From Myxococcota bacterium (GTDB lineage Bacteria > Myxococcota_A > UBA796 > JAFGLY01), in assembly GCA_024276675.1 (NCBI GenBank), contig JAJRWT010000029.1:1-64000 (forward strand): DNA of 64,000 bases, in the 5' to 3' direction. The position numbers and the translations under genes were made by a program. Below, piece by piece: positions 24,363 to 32,471 of the stretch; positions within the stretch are counted from its first letter, which is position 1, and every line of letters begins with the position of its first letter. The notes below the pieces were generated by a model. The model ran no database searches and was not told where the DNA came from. It was given only the letters and a program-made list of their open reading frames with translations.

Positions 24363-24944
24363 CTACCAGGTCCTGAAGGAATCGCCGGCGCGAAGAGAAT
24401 TGGTATCTTCCTGTTCTTCCAGCTTGTCCAGACAGGCCCTGGCCAGCTTTTCCACGATGTCTGCGTGGCTCAGGCCCTGCCCCGCCAGGGCCCGGTAGCC
24501 TTCCTGCGGACCGGGCCGCGGTGTTTCCGCCGAGTCGTCGGCGTCGGCAGGGGGAGCGGTCTCCGCCGGGTCCGCCGAAGGAGCCGGGGCGTCGCCGGCG
24601 GCTGCACGGTGCAGGACCATGCTCTCCGCGGCACGGGCGGCCACTTCTTCGGCGTCACGCAGAAAGTGCGCTCCCTGCCCGCCGGAGGATTCCAGGTGAA
24701 CCTGCTCGTGGGCGAACAGTGCTTGAGATTCGGCCCGGCCCGGATCGAAGTCCTCACCCACCACGATGGAGCTGTCCACGGTCATCGCCCTGGCGCCCAG
24801 GGTCTTCAAGGTGCGGGAGGCCAGGGGCCCTTGAAAGTACTCCCCTCCTCCGGGCATGGTGGCGCGGCTGATGGCAGGCCTTTCCGACCGTGCGGCCAGG
24901 CGCCCGCTCAGCTTTTCTCCTGGCAGCTTTCTGTCCTCGGGCAT
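24363..24944 (-). CDS. eCIS core DUF4157-like protein
   Basis: A 193-aa protein with the DUF4157 pattern in shortened form: AMTVDSSIVVGEDFDPGRAE, then LFAHEQVHLESSGG with HEQVH at residues 79-83 (a metalloprotease-like HExxH), followed by a Pro/Ala-rich acidic linker and a C-terminal helix (ADIVEKLARACLDKLEEQ). DUF4157 proteins mark eCIS loci and often carry or escort effectors. This one has no extra toxin domain. GGGAGGAACCGC precedes the ATG. It is the first gene of this eCIS sub-operon, directly followed by the AAA+ ATPase. Confidence 0.8.
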   Translation of the reverse strand: MPEDRKLPGEKLSGRLAARSERPAISRATMPGGGEYFQGPLASRTLKTLGARAMTVDSSIVVGEDFDPGRAESQALFAHEQVHLESSGGQGAHFLRDAEEVAARAAESMVLHRAAAGDAPAPSADPAETAPPADADDSAETPRPGPQEGYRALAGQGLSHADIVEKLARACLDKLEEQEDTNSLRAGDSFRTW

Positions 24945-25249
24945 GCGGTTCCTCCCAGACCTGGATCATACCCCACGACCGCCCGCGGAACCAATTCCAG
25001 TCCAGATCACGCTCAAAAAAAACCGACCATGTTCCAATCCGCCCTTCTCGAGCACTTTTCCGCCGGATCATCTTCGGAACACCTCGTGGACCAGGCTTGC
25101 AGCCTGCGAAGGCTGGCCCAGATCGTAACCATGGCCTCTCGCCCGTACCCAGGATAAGCCAGGAACGATCCCCTACCCCACGAGTCTACCGTCGTTTCCT
25201 ACACACCCGCCCACGGGAGCAGCGCAGGTGCTCCATACTCGTGAAGCTC
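24945..25249. other. Intergenic region between divergent eCIS and endonuclease genes
   Basis: About 305 bp. It should contain the promoters for the minus-strand DUF4157-AAA pair and the plus-strand endonuclease gene. I see an A-run (25014-25022) but no convincing promoter or terminator. Confidence 0.4.
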
Positions 25250-26278
25250 ATGAACGCTGGAACCAAGCCTTTCCTCATTACCGGAGCGGCGCTTCTGCTG
25301 GTTCGGGGCCCGGGAGCGGGCTGCTCCTCGCCGGCCACCGATTCCGGCGACTCCGCCAGCCCACGGGCGCCCGATACCGAAAGTGACACCGACACGGACG
25401 CCGACAGCGATGCCGACAGCGATGCCGACAGCGATGCCGACAGCGATGCCGACAGCGATGCCGACAGCGATGCCGACAGCGACTCTGACGCCGATGCCGA
25501 CCTGAGTTCCTGCTTTTCCACCCGGGAAACCGACAGCGCCGAGTCCAGTCCCACGGACGATCCCGGACTGTATTCAGGTACGTACTACGTCGGAATCGAC
25601 CCCCTGTCATCCACCCTGAAGCAGGACCTGCACGACCTGGTGTCGGATTGCGACTACGCCAGCTACGACTCCCTCTGGGACGCCTTCCAACTTAGCGACG
25701 CACGTACCGACGGCACGGTCTGGGACATCTACTCCAACGAGGATTTCACCTTCGTCGAAGACCAGTGCGGCGAATACTCCGCCGAAGGCGACTGCTACAA
25801 CCGGGAACATTCCTGGCCCCGGAGCTGGTCCAACGACGACTCATCCATGAAGACCGATCTCCTGCAAATCTACCCGGTGGACGGCTGGGACAACGGCAAG
25901 CGTGGCGACCTCCCCTACGGAATCGTGGACACGCCCCAGTGGGTCACCAGCAACGGCTCCTTGACGGGTACATGCCAACAAGGTGCCAGCACCCTGGAAG
26001 TCTTCGAACCAATCGACGACTACAAGGGCGACATCGCCCGGACCTACTTCTACGTGGCGGTTCGTTTCCTGGGCCAGGACGCCTCCTGGGACTCCAACGA
26101 AATGGTCCAGGGAGCAGACATCCTGCCCCAACCCGAGGAAATGCTCCGCCAATGGCACGCTGACGACCCTGTGAGCCAGAAGGAGTTGGAGCGCAACGAC
26201 GCCGTCCAGGGCGTGCAGGGCAACCGGAATCCCTTCATCGACCACCCCGAGTGGGTTTCCAGGATAGACGATTTCTAG
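25250..26278 (+). CDS. Endonuclease I (NucM/EndA-type) lipoprotein with Asp-Ser repeat
   Basis: A 342-aa exported nuclease. A lipoprotein signal ends at GAGC (residue ~25). It is followed by a ~55-residue spacer made of DADS/DTDT repeats. The catalytic domain has the endonuclease I beta-beta-alpha-Me motif YNREHSWPRSW, with the Mg-binding continuation LLQIYPVDGWDNGKRGDLPYG, and GDIARTYFYVAVRF later. Relatives cut single- and double-stranded DNA extracellularly or periplasmically. The acidic spacer probably extends the domain from the membrane and may bind Ca2+. The start could also be the in-frame GTG at 25241. Confidence 0.88.
   Translation: MNAGTKPFLITGAALLLVRGPGAGCSSPATDSGDSASPRAPDTESDTDTDADSDADSDADSDADSDADSDADSDADSDSDADADLSSCFSTRETDSAESSPTDDPGLYSGTYYVGIDPLSSTLKQDLHDLVSDCDYASYDSLWDAFQLSDARTDGTVWDIYSNEDFTFVEDQCGEYSAEGDCYNREHSWPRSWSNDDSSMKTDLLQIYPVDGWDNGKRGDLPYGIVDTPQWVTSNGSLTGTCQQGASTLEVFEPIDDYKGDIARTYFYVAVRFLGQDASWDSNEMVQGADILPQPEEMLRQWHADDPVSQKELERNDAVQGVQGNRNPFIDHPEWVSRIDDF
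25400..25483 (+). repeat. 12-bp tandem repeat, seven copies, in the endonuclease linker
   Basis: The unit GCCGACAGCGAT (last copy ...GAC) is repeated perfectly seven times, encoding (Ala-Asp-Ser-Asp)n. Near-perfect identity at synonymous sites suggests recent slippage. Confidence 0.95.
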
Positions 26279-26325
26279 ATCCAGGCACATGGATTGCCGA
26301 GCGACCACAGAGCCCGGAGTCGAAA

Positions 26326-27627
26326 ATGCGTACATGGCTCTCTCTCCTGGCAACTCTCCTGCCAGCATCCATGGGCGGCTGCGCCGCGGGACAGGACAGC
26401 GCGATGGATGGACTCGACGCCGACCAGGACGGCTTTGTCGCACCTGAGGACTGCGACGACTCCGACCCTGGAGCCTACCCCGGCGCCCCGGAGATCCCAT
26501 ACGATGGCCTGGACCAGGATTGCGACGGTCTCGACATCACCGACGCCGACGGCGACGGCTTCGACGCCACCGAGGCCGGAGGAGGCGACTGCGACGACCA
26601 GGACGAAACCGTCTACCCCGAAGCAACGGAATACTGCGACGGCAAGGACAACGACTGCGACGGCAGGCCCGACGAACCCGACGCCGCGGACGCCTCCCCC
26701 TGGTACGCCGATTCCGACTCCGACGGCCTGGGCGATGCCAGCCAGGTGGCCTGGGCATGCGATGCTCCCTCGGGCTTCGTGGCGGATTCCGGCGATTGCG
26801 ACGACATGGACAGCTCCGTCCTGGACATCTGCATGGTGCTGGTCCAGGCGGGCAGCTTCCTCATGGGCAGCCCCGAAAGCGAGGTGGGCCGGAACGCCAG
26901 CGAGATCCAGCACCAGGTGACTCTCACCCACGACTTCTACATCGGCCCCTTCGAGGTGACCCAGGCCCAGTTCGTCCGCTACATGGACTACGATCCCAGC
27001 TTTTTTGCGGGCTGCCCAGACTGCGCCGTGGACTACAGCTCCTGGAACGAATCGGTCTCGCTGGCCAACGCCGTCTCCGCCGCCGCGGGGCTGGAGCCTT
27101 GCTACGAGTGTTCCGGATCGGGGCCCTATCTCTCCTGTAGTCCATCCGCCTCCTTTGCCACTCCCTACGACTGTCCGGGCTACCGGCTGCCCACCGAGGC
27201 CGAGTGGGAGTACGCGGCAAGGGCGGGCAGCACTTCCGCCTACCCCAACGGCGGAAGCCTCCTCCCGGGCGATGCAGCACAGTGCGGCGGCGACCTGCTG
27301 CTGGACAACGGCACCCGGCTGGACGACATCTCGTGGTACTGCGGCAACGACTCCCTCTCCAGCGAAGAGGTTGGGCAACTGGAACCCAACGCATGGGGTC
27401 TCTTCGACGTCAGCGGGAACCTGAGGGAATGGTGCCATGACCAGTTCGGCAACTACCACGGCGATGAAACAGATCCCTTCGGTGAACCCGAGGGCACCAT
27501 GCTGGTGGTGCGCGGCGGCTCCTGGAACGACATGCCCACTGGCGTCCGCCTGGCGGTGCGTGAAAGCTTCGTTGCCGCCGCAGCCTACTACAACCTGGGG
27601 TTCCGACTGGCCAGGACCGCCCCCTGA
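26326..27627 (+). CDS. MopE-motif plus FGE-like (SUMF1) lipoprotein
   Basis: A 433-aa exported protein. The signal ends at MGGC (lipobox). Residues 30-170 hold two and a half Asp-rich metal-binding units (DGFVAPEDCDDSDPGAYPGA, EYCDGKDNDCDG). Residues 180-433 form a formylglycine-generating-enzyme-like domain (GSFLMGSPESEVGRN, YEVTQ-like FEVTQAQFVRYM, RLPTEAEWEYAARAG, NAWGLFDVSGNLREWCHD, VVRGGSWNDMPTGVRLA, LGFRLAR). The two active-site Cys of true FGE, expected in the RGGS-W/Y-xCxxxxC region, are absent, so the domain is probably a binding or structural variant. A close relative lies at 29142-30467 on the other strand. Confidence 0.88.
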   Translation: MRTWLSLLATLLPASMGGCAAGQDSAMDGLDADQDGFVAPEDCDDSDPGAYPGAPEIPYDGLDQDCDGLDITDADGDGFDATEAGGGDCDDQDETVYPEATEYCDGKDNDCDGRPDEPDAADASPWYADSDSDGLGDASQVAWACDAPSGFVADSGDCDDMDSSVLDICMVLVQAGSFLMGSPESEVGRNASEIQHQVTLTHDFYIGPFEVTQAQFVRYMDYDPSFFAGCPDCAVDYSSWNESVSLANAVSAAAGLEPCYECSGSGPYLSCSPSASFATPYDCPGYRLPTEAEWEYAARAGSTSAYPNGGSLLPGDAAQCGGDLLLDNGTRLDDISWYCGNDSLSSEEVGQLEPNAWGLFDVSGNLREWCHDQFGNYHGDETDPFGEPEGTMLVVRGGSWNDMPTGVRLAVRESFVAAAAYYNLGFRLARTAP

Positions 27628-27791
27628 GCCCAGGCCACGCATCCTTTCGACTCCGTGACAACCCGCCGAAACGCGCCGCACCCGGGACTGCCTGCCCGAA
27701 AAGGCATCCGCGGCACGCGCCAGCCATCGGGGATGTCGTTATGTTGCGCCCCCTCCCGAAAGGGTCGGCACCCCAACCCGGAGCACAGCAC

Positions 27792-29069
27792 ATGCCCAAG
27801 GCCAAGCACCCTCCCGGCCTGTATGTCCTCTTCTTCACCGAGATGTGGGAGCGATTCAGCTTCTACACCATGTTCGCCATCTTCGTGCTCTACATGGACG
27901 AAGGGCTGAAGCTCCCATCCAGCCAGACCCACGAAACCTATGCACTGTACTCCGGCTTCGTCTACTTCACCCCGCTCCTTGGGGGCTGGCTGGCGGATCG
28001 CTTCCTGGGCTGCCGAAAATCGGTGCTCATCGGTGCCCTGCTCATGGCCCTGGGCCACTTCGGGCTGTTCCTGGCCAACTACTCGCTCTTCTACCCGGCG
28101 CTCATGCTGCTGGTCCTGGGAAACGGCTTCTTCAAGCCCAACATCTCCACCATGGTTGGCAACCTCTACCCCCAGGAGAGCCCCCTTAGAGACTCGGCGT
28201 TCAACATCTTCTACATGGGGATCAACCTGGGAGCCTTCTTCGCTCCCCTCACCGCAGCCCTCCTGCACCACCAGTTCGGATACCGTTGGGCCTTCCTGGC
28301 CGCGGCCCTGGGAATGGTCATTTCCACCATCATCCTCACCACATTCGACAAGTACATCGCCCATGCCGACGGTGCCCGGATGGCCGACGAAGACCGGGAT
28401 ACCCCACAAGACCTCCAGCTCAGCCCCCAGCAGGAACGCACCCGCATCGTGGCCCTGCTGGTGGTATTCGGCATTATCATCATCTTCTGGACCGCGTACA
28501 TGCAGTACGGCGACGTGCTCATGTTCTGGGCACGGGACTACACCGGCCCGCTCTTTGGATGGCAGGTGCCGGCGGAGATGTACCAGTCCGTGAACCCCGT
28601 CCTCATAATTATCTTCACCCCGGCGCTGGTCTGGTTCTGGGGTTTCCTCAACCGCCACGGCAAGGAACCATCCACCGGCTACAAGATGCTCTACGGCATG
28701 GGACTCACCGCAATAGCCTTCGGCGTAATGGCCATGGCGGCCCGGGAAAACAGCGCCACCGGCCAGCCGGTTTCTCCGTCCTGGCTCCTGTCGTTCTACG
28801 CGGTCATCACGCTCTCCGAACTCTTCCTGAGCCCCATGGGCCTCTCCTACGTGACGCGCATCTCGCCACCCCGCATGCGCTCCACCATGATGGGGCTGTG
28901 GTTCGTGGCCTCGGGAGTGGGCGGCTATGCCGCGGGCTTCTTCGGCCGTTGGTGGGACCAGATGCCCCATGCCACCTATTTCCTGGTGATGGCGGGCGCC
29001 AGCCTGGTGGCCGTGGCGCTCATGGGCCTTGGACTGGGCAAGCTCCGCCAGGCAGAACAGGAAGCATAG
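27792..29069 (+). CDS. POT/PTR-family peptide transporter (MFS)
   Basis: A 425-aa membrane protein with the proton-coupled oligopeptide transporter signature FTEMWERFSFYTM (ExxER at residues 17-21). Also visible are PLLGGWLADRFLGCRKSV, the family motif NGFFKPNISTMVGNLYP and FNIFYMGINLGAFFAPL, and about twelve hydrophobic segments. The length is slightly short for bacterial POTs because the central HA/HB helices seem reduced. It would import di- or tripeptides with H+ across the inner membrane. The ATG at 27792 fits the conserved start; an upstream in-frame ATG at 27741 would add 17 unlikely residues. It follows the MopE-SUMF1 gene by 164 bp. Confidence 0.92.
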   Translation: MPKAKHPPGLYVLFFTEMWERFSFYTMFAIFVLYMDEGLKLPSSQTHETYALYSGFVYFTPLLGGWLADRFLGCRKSVLIGALLMALGHFGLFLANYSLFYPALMLLVLGNGFFKPNISTMVGNLYPQESPLRDSAFNIFYMGINLGAFFAPLTAALLHHQFGYRWAFLAAALGMVISTIILTTFDKYIAHADGARMADEDRDTPQDLQLSPQQERTRIVALLVVFGIIIIFWTAYMQYGDVLMFWARDYTGPLFGWQVPAEMYQSVNPVLIIIFTPALVWFWGFLNRHGKEPSTGYKMLYGMGLTAIAFGVMAMAARENSATGQPVSPSWLLSFYAVITLSELFLSPMGLSYVTRISPPRMRSTMMGLWFVASGVGGYAAGFFGRWWDQMPHATYFLVMAGASLVAVALMGLGLGKLRQAEQEA

Positions 29070-29141
29070 GAACCCTTGTCTGGCCGTCAGGCGGGCGCCC
29101 TGGGCAGGCCAGGTGCCTTCGTCGGCGGCCAGCGGGAGCCG

Positions 29142-30467
29142 TCAAGGGATTGATCTCACGAGACGCACGCCCACGTGGCGAACTCCACGGGCGTCGCTGG
29201 GAGCGGGGTTTCCACGGTTCGCCACCCTGACGCGCCCGGGCTGGGAATTCCAGGCGCCGCTGCGAATCACCGGAAAATCACCCTGCACGTAGTTGTAGGG
29301 ATCCAGCGGATCGTTCAGGATGGCCAGGTAGGTCTCGGCGGTCCACTCCCACACATTGCCGCAGATATCGAACAAGCCCCAGGGGTTGGGCTCGCGCATG
29401 CCAACGAACATGGTGGTCTCGCCGCTGTCGCCGCAGTACCAGGCGATGTCGTCCAGCAGGGCGCCGTTGTCCAACACCAACGCGCCGTTGCAGTCGTTGT
29501 TGTCGCCCACCAGGATGTTGCCGCCATTGGGGAAGGCGGAACTGGTACCGGCCCTCGCCGCGTACTCCCACTCGGCCTCGGTGGGCAGCCTGAAGCCTGG
29601 ACAGTCATAGATGGTGGAATAGGCGGGACCGAGCTGACATTCCAGCTCTTCCCCGGTGTTGCACACGTAGCACTCATCGAAACCCGTGCCCCGGGACACG
29701 GCGTTGGCGAAGTACTCGGCCTCGCCAAGACTCTCGCTCTCCAGGGGGCAATCGTCACAACCCAGGTTGTCGCTGGGGTTGTAGCCCATGTAGTCCACGA
29801 ACTGGGCCTGGGTGGTCTCGTAGACGGCCATGTAGAAATCGTGGCTAAGGGTGACCTCGTGCTGGTACTCGTCCTGGGCTTCCCGGCCGACCTCGGTGGT
29901 GGGGCTGCCCATCACAAAGGTGCCACCACAGATGAAGGCCATCTCGATACCGCCCTGCAGGCTCACGACGCCCGTGTAGACGAGAGGGTCGTCGTCCCGG
30001 CAGTCGATGCCGTCCAGTACGCGGTCGTCCAGGACTTCACAGGACTCGACGCCCGTCACGGGATCCCCGTGGCCGTCACCGTCCTTGTCCGCGTACCAGG
30101 TGAGGGGCTCTACACCATCGTCGATTGCACCGTCGCAGTCATTGTCGGTGAAGTCGCAGACCTCCGCCGCGGAGGGGTTGATGGAGGCATCCTGGTCGTC
30201 ACAGTCCTCTCCCCCAACCTGCTGCGAATCGAAGCCGTCGGCGTCGGCATCGGTGAGGTCCAGGCCGTCGCAGTCCTGGTCGACGCCGTCGTAGGGGATC
30301 TCCGCGGCGCCAGGATAGGAGGCTGGATCGGCATCGTCGCAGTCTTCCGGCGGAGAGAAGCCGTCACCGTCCAGATCCAGTATATGCTCAGAATCGGTCT
30401 TCCCCGTGTCGACTACCGCTGTAACACAGCTCGACAGCAGGAGCCCCATGGTAAACACGCTGGTCAT
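29142..30467 (-). CDS. MopE-motif plus FGE-like (SUMF1) lipoprotein, coupled to a sulfatase
   Basis: A 441-aa exported protein with lipobox LSSC (residue ~14), two MopE-like units (DGFSPPEDCDDADPASYPGA, CDFTDNDCDGAIDDG) and an FGE-like domain (GTFVMGSPTTEVGRE, YETTQAQFVDYM, RLPTEAEWEYAARAG, NPWGLFDICGNVWEW, VIRSGAWNSQPGRVRVANRG). The Cys pair needed for formylglycine formation is missing in the GAWNSQPGRVRV region. Its ATG overlaps the sulfatase stop (ATGA). Coupling to a sulfatase whose Cys must be oxidised by an FGE is striking, but sequence argues against catalysis. Possible roles are sulfatase chaperone, scaffold or ligand-binding partner on the outer membrane. Confidence 0.9.
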   Translation of the reverse strand: MTSVFTMGLLLSSCVTAVVDTGKTDSEHILDLDGDGFSPPEDCDDADPASYPGAAEIPYDGVDQDCDGLDLTDADADGFDSQQVGGEDCDDQDASINPSAAEVCDFTDNDCDGAIDDGVEPLTWYADKDGDGHGDPVTGVESCEVLDDRVLDGIDCRDDDPLVYTGVVSLQGGIEMAFICGGTFVMGSPTTEVGREAQDEYQHEVTLSHDFYMAVYETTQAQFVDYMGYNPSDNLGCDDCPLESESLGEAEYFANAVSRGTGFDECYVCNTGEELECQLGPAYSTIYDCPGFRLPTEAEWEYAARAGTSSAFPNGGNILVGDNNDCNGALVLDNGALLDDIAWYCGDSGETTMFVGMREPNPWGLFDICGNVWEWTAETYLAILNDPLDPYNYVQGDFPVIRSGAWNSQPGRVRVANRGNPAPSDARGVRHVGVRLVRSIP

Positions 30468-32338
30468 CGGGCTCTACCTCCTGGGCGCTCCTTCGGGAAC
30501 GAAACACGCCAACGCCTCAGGACGCCAAGAAGAAACGTGAACAGGAGCACAACATAGCCCGCCGGCCCGGAAGGTGAACCTGAGCAGGAGCAGCGGCGGC
30601 CCGGAGTGCTGGGGCCGGTGCCGCTATCCCGACCCGCGACGCCCGAATCCAATCCCCCGGTCCCCGCCGGGCCGGAATCTCCGGTGGGAAGCTCGCCGGA
30701 GTCGCCGGGCAGAATCTCCAGCACGGCACTCCAGCAATGGGACATGGGGTCGCCCGTGGAGGGTGAAACCCAGGAGTCGGTGGCGCAATAGGTCAGTTCG
30801 TGGCTGCCCGTGACCAGGGGCTCCCCCGAAATCACTCCGTCGACGCCCAGGGTGAGCCCGGCAGGCAGCTCGCCCTGGTAGATGCTCCATTCATAGGGTG
30901 GGCTCCCTCCCCAGGCCTGGAGCTGCACCAGGTAGTCCTCGGCCACGGTGCCCTGGGGAAGCTGGGTGGTGGTGACGGCCAGGCCACGCGTGGTTGCCAG
31001 GCGCTCGGCGAAGCTCGCGGCGATCTCCGCGTGTTTCTTTGATTCGTGAAGACTCTGCTCCTCGTAGGGATCCTCGTCCAGGTCGTACAACTCCTGTTCT
31101 CCGTCCACGTACTCGACGTACTTCCAGTCGGCGCCGCGCAAGCCCGCCCAGGGCAGGGGAGTCTCGGTCCAGGCCTCCAACAGCAACTCGTCCCGCCAGG
31201 AAGGCGACTCGCCCCACAGGAGGGGAAGGAGGCTCTGGCCATCGGAAGCCCCAGCCAGCCCGGCAATCTCCATCAACGTGGGGGCCAGGTCCAGGTCCAG
31301 GGAGACCAGGTGCTGGTCATCCCTGGCTTCGAGCCCCGGGTGGTAGATCACCAGCGGCACCCTCGAGGCCTCGTCGTAGGGCACCCCCTTGCGGATCAGC
31401 CTGTGCTCGCCCCACAACATGCCGTTGTCCGAAGCCAGGACCACCAGGGTGGAGTCTGCCCGGCCCATCTCTTCCAGGGTGTCCAGAACGGCCATCGCCG
31501 CCCGATCCACCGCCAACATGGAGTCCAGGCACTGGGAGTAGTCCTGGTCCATGGAGCTGATGTCTTCGTCGCTCAACAAGGGCTGCACCTGCAACCACCG
31601 CGGCTTGTCGCTGACGTCCTGTTCGTTGAAGGCGCCGGAGCGATGCTCGTAGCCCTGGTAGGAACCCAGATCCTGGGGGAGCGCGGAGCATGGCTCGTGG
31701 GGCGCGAAGGTACTGAAAAGCAGGAAGAAGGGCTCATCCCCAACCTGTGACAGCGCATCCAGAGCCAGGCCCGACTGGTACTCGGTGACGTATTCCATGG
31801 GGCGGAACAGCTTGCCCGTGGAACTCTTCCCGCTGGAGGAACCCAACACCAACTGGTAATCGTACCAGTCCAACGAGTCCACGAAACCCGCGAAGTAGCT
31901 CCAGCCAGGCGGGACATAGGGGGCCAGCGACTCGTAGCCGTTGATGTACTTCCCCACCAAGGCCGTGAACCAACCCGCCTGCCACAGCCTGGTGGCGATG
32001 GTGTCTTCATCGTGGAAGCGGGAAGCACCGCCGTTGGGGGCCGTTATGGTCAAGACGCCGGTGTTGTGGGGATAGTAGCCACCCGACAGGAAGCTGGCGC
32101 GGGAAGGAGCGCAGACGGGCGTGGTCACGAAGGCCTGGTGGAAGGTGATGGCGTGATCCGCCAGCCTCTCGCCCAGGAGCGGGAGGTTCCAGGTCTCGTC
32201 CCAACGCTCATCGTCCAGGAGGAAGACCAGGAGCCCATCCACCTGGATCGCGCTTCCCCCGGGAGACGGCAGCGAGGCACCCAGGACCCTGGAGGGGCAG
32301 CAGAGCGCCAGTACGAGAAACGTGGTTGGCATGCTCAT
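30464..32338 (-). CDS. Secreted sulfatase with MYXO-CTERM-like tail
   Basis: A 624-aa alkaline-phosphatase-superfamily sulfatase. It has a signal peptide (SMPTTFLVLALCCPSRVLGA), a metal-site VFLLDDERWDE, and the modification motif CAPSR at residues 76-80, with Cys76 to be converted to formylglycine. Other sulfatase segments are LVGKYINGYE, DNGMLWGEHRLIRKG, WRDELLLEAW and DLDEDPYEEQSL. After residue ~460 comes a putative Ig-like domain (GSPPYEWSIYQGELPAGLTL), then a Gly/Ser/Asp linker, a Cys-containing CSCSGS motif, a hydrophobic helix and Arg residues, as in the MYXO-CTERM sorting tag. It likely hydrolyses sulfate esters of polysaccharides at the cell surface. Confidence 0.92.
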   Translation of the reverse strand: MSMPTTFLVLALCCPSRVLGASLPSPGGSAIQVDGLLVFLLDDERWDETWNLPLLGERLADHAITFHQAFVTTPVCAPSRASFLSGGYYPHNTGVLTITAPNGGASRFHDEDTIATRLWQAGWFTALVGKYINGYESLAPYVPPGWSYFAGFVDSLDWYDYQLVLGSSSGKSSTGKLFRPMEYVTEYQSGLALDALSQVGDEPFFLLFSTFAPHEPCSALPQDLGSYQGYEHRSGAFNEQDVSDKPRWLQVQPLLSDEDISSMDQDYSQCLDSMLAVDRAAMAVLDTLEEMGRADSTLVVLASDNGMLWGEHRLIRKGVPYDEASRVPLVIYHPGLEARDDQHLVSLDLDLAPTLMEIAGLAGASDGQSLLPLLWGESPSWRDELLLEAWTETPLPWAGLRGADWKYVEYVDGEQELYDLDEDPYEEQSLHESKKHAEIAASFAERLATTRGLAVTTTQLPQGTVAEDYLVQLQAWGGSPPYEWSIYQGELPAGLTLGVDGVISGEPLVTGSHELTYCATDSWVSPSTGDPMSHCWSAVLEILPGDSGELPTGDSGPAGTGGLDSGVAGRDSGTGPSTPGRRCSCSGSPSGPAGYVVLLFTFLLGVLRRWRVSFPKERPGGRAR

Positions 32339-32438
32339 GGTGACAGGCTCCCTGTGCTACGGGGAAGTTCGCTCCGACTCCGGGAAAGGATTATCGCTCA
32401 TGGGGGCCGCTGCTGCCAGGTTTGCATGAATCGGCCCC

Positions 32439-32456
32439 AGGAGCCGTCGGAAAAGC
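32439..32456. repeat. Short copy of the AGGAGCCGTCGG intergenic repeat
   Basis: AGGAGCCGTCGGAAAAGC, in the 133-bp gap between the sulfatase start and the RCC1 gene stop. It matches the 5' tag of the 39026 element. Confidence 0.5.
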
Positions 32457-32471
32457 ACGTTGCCGCCGCCC

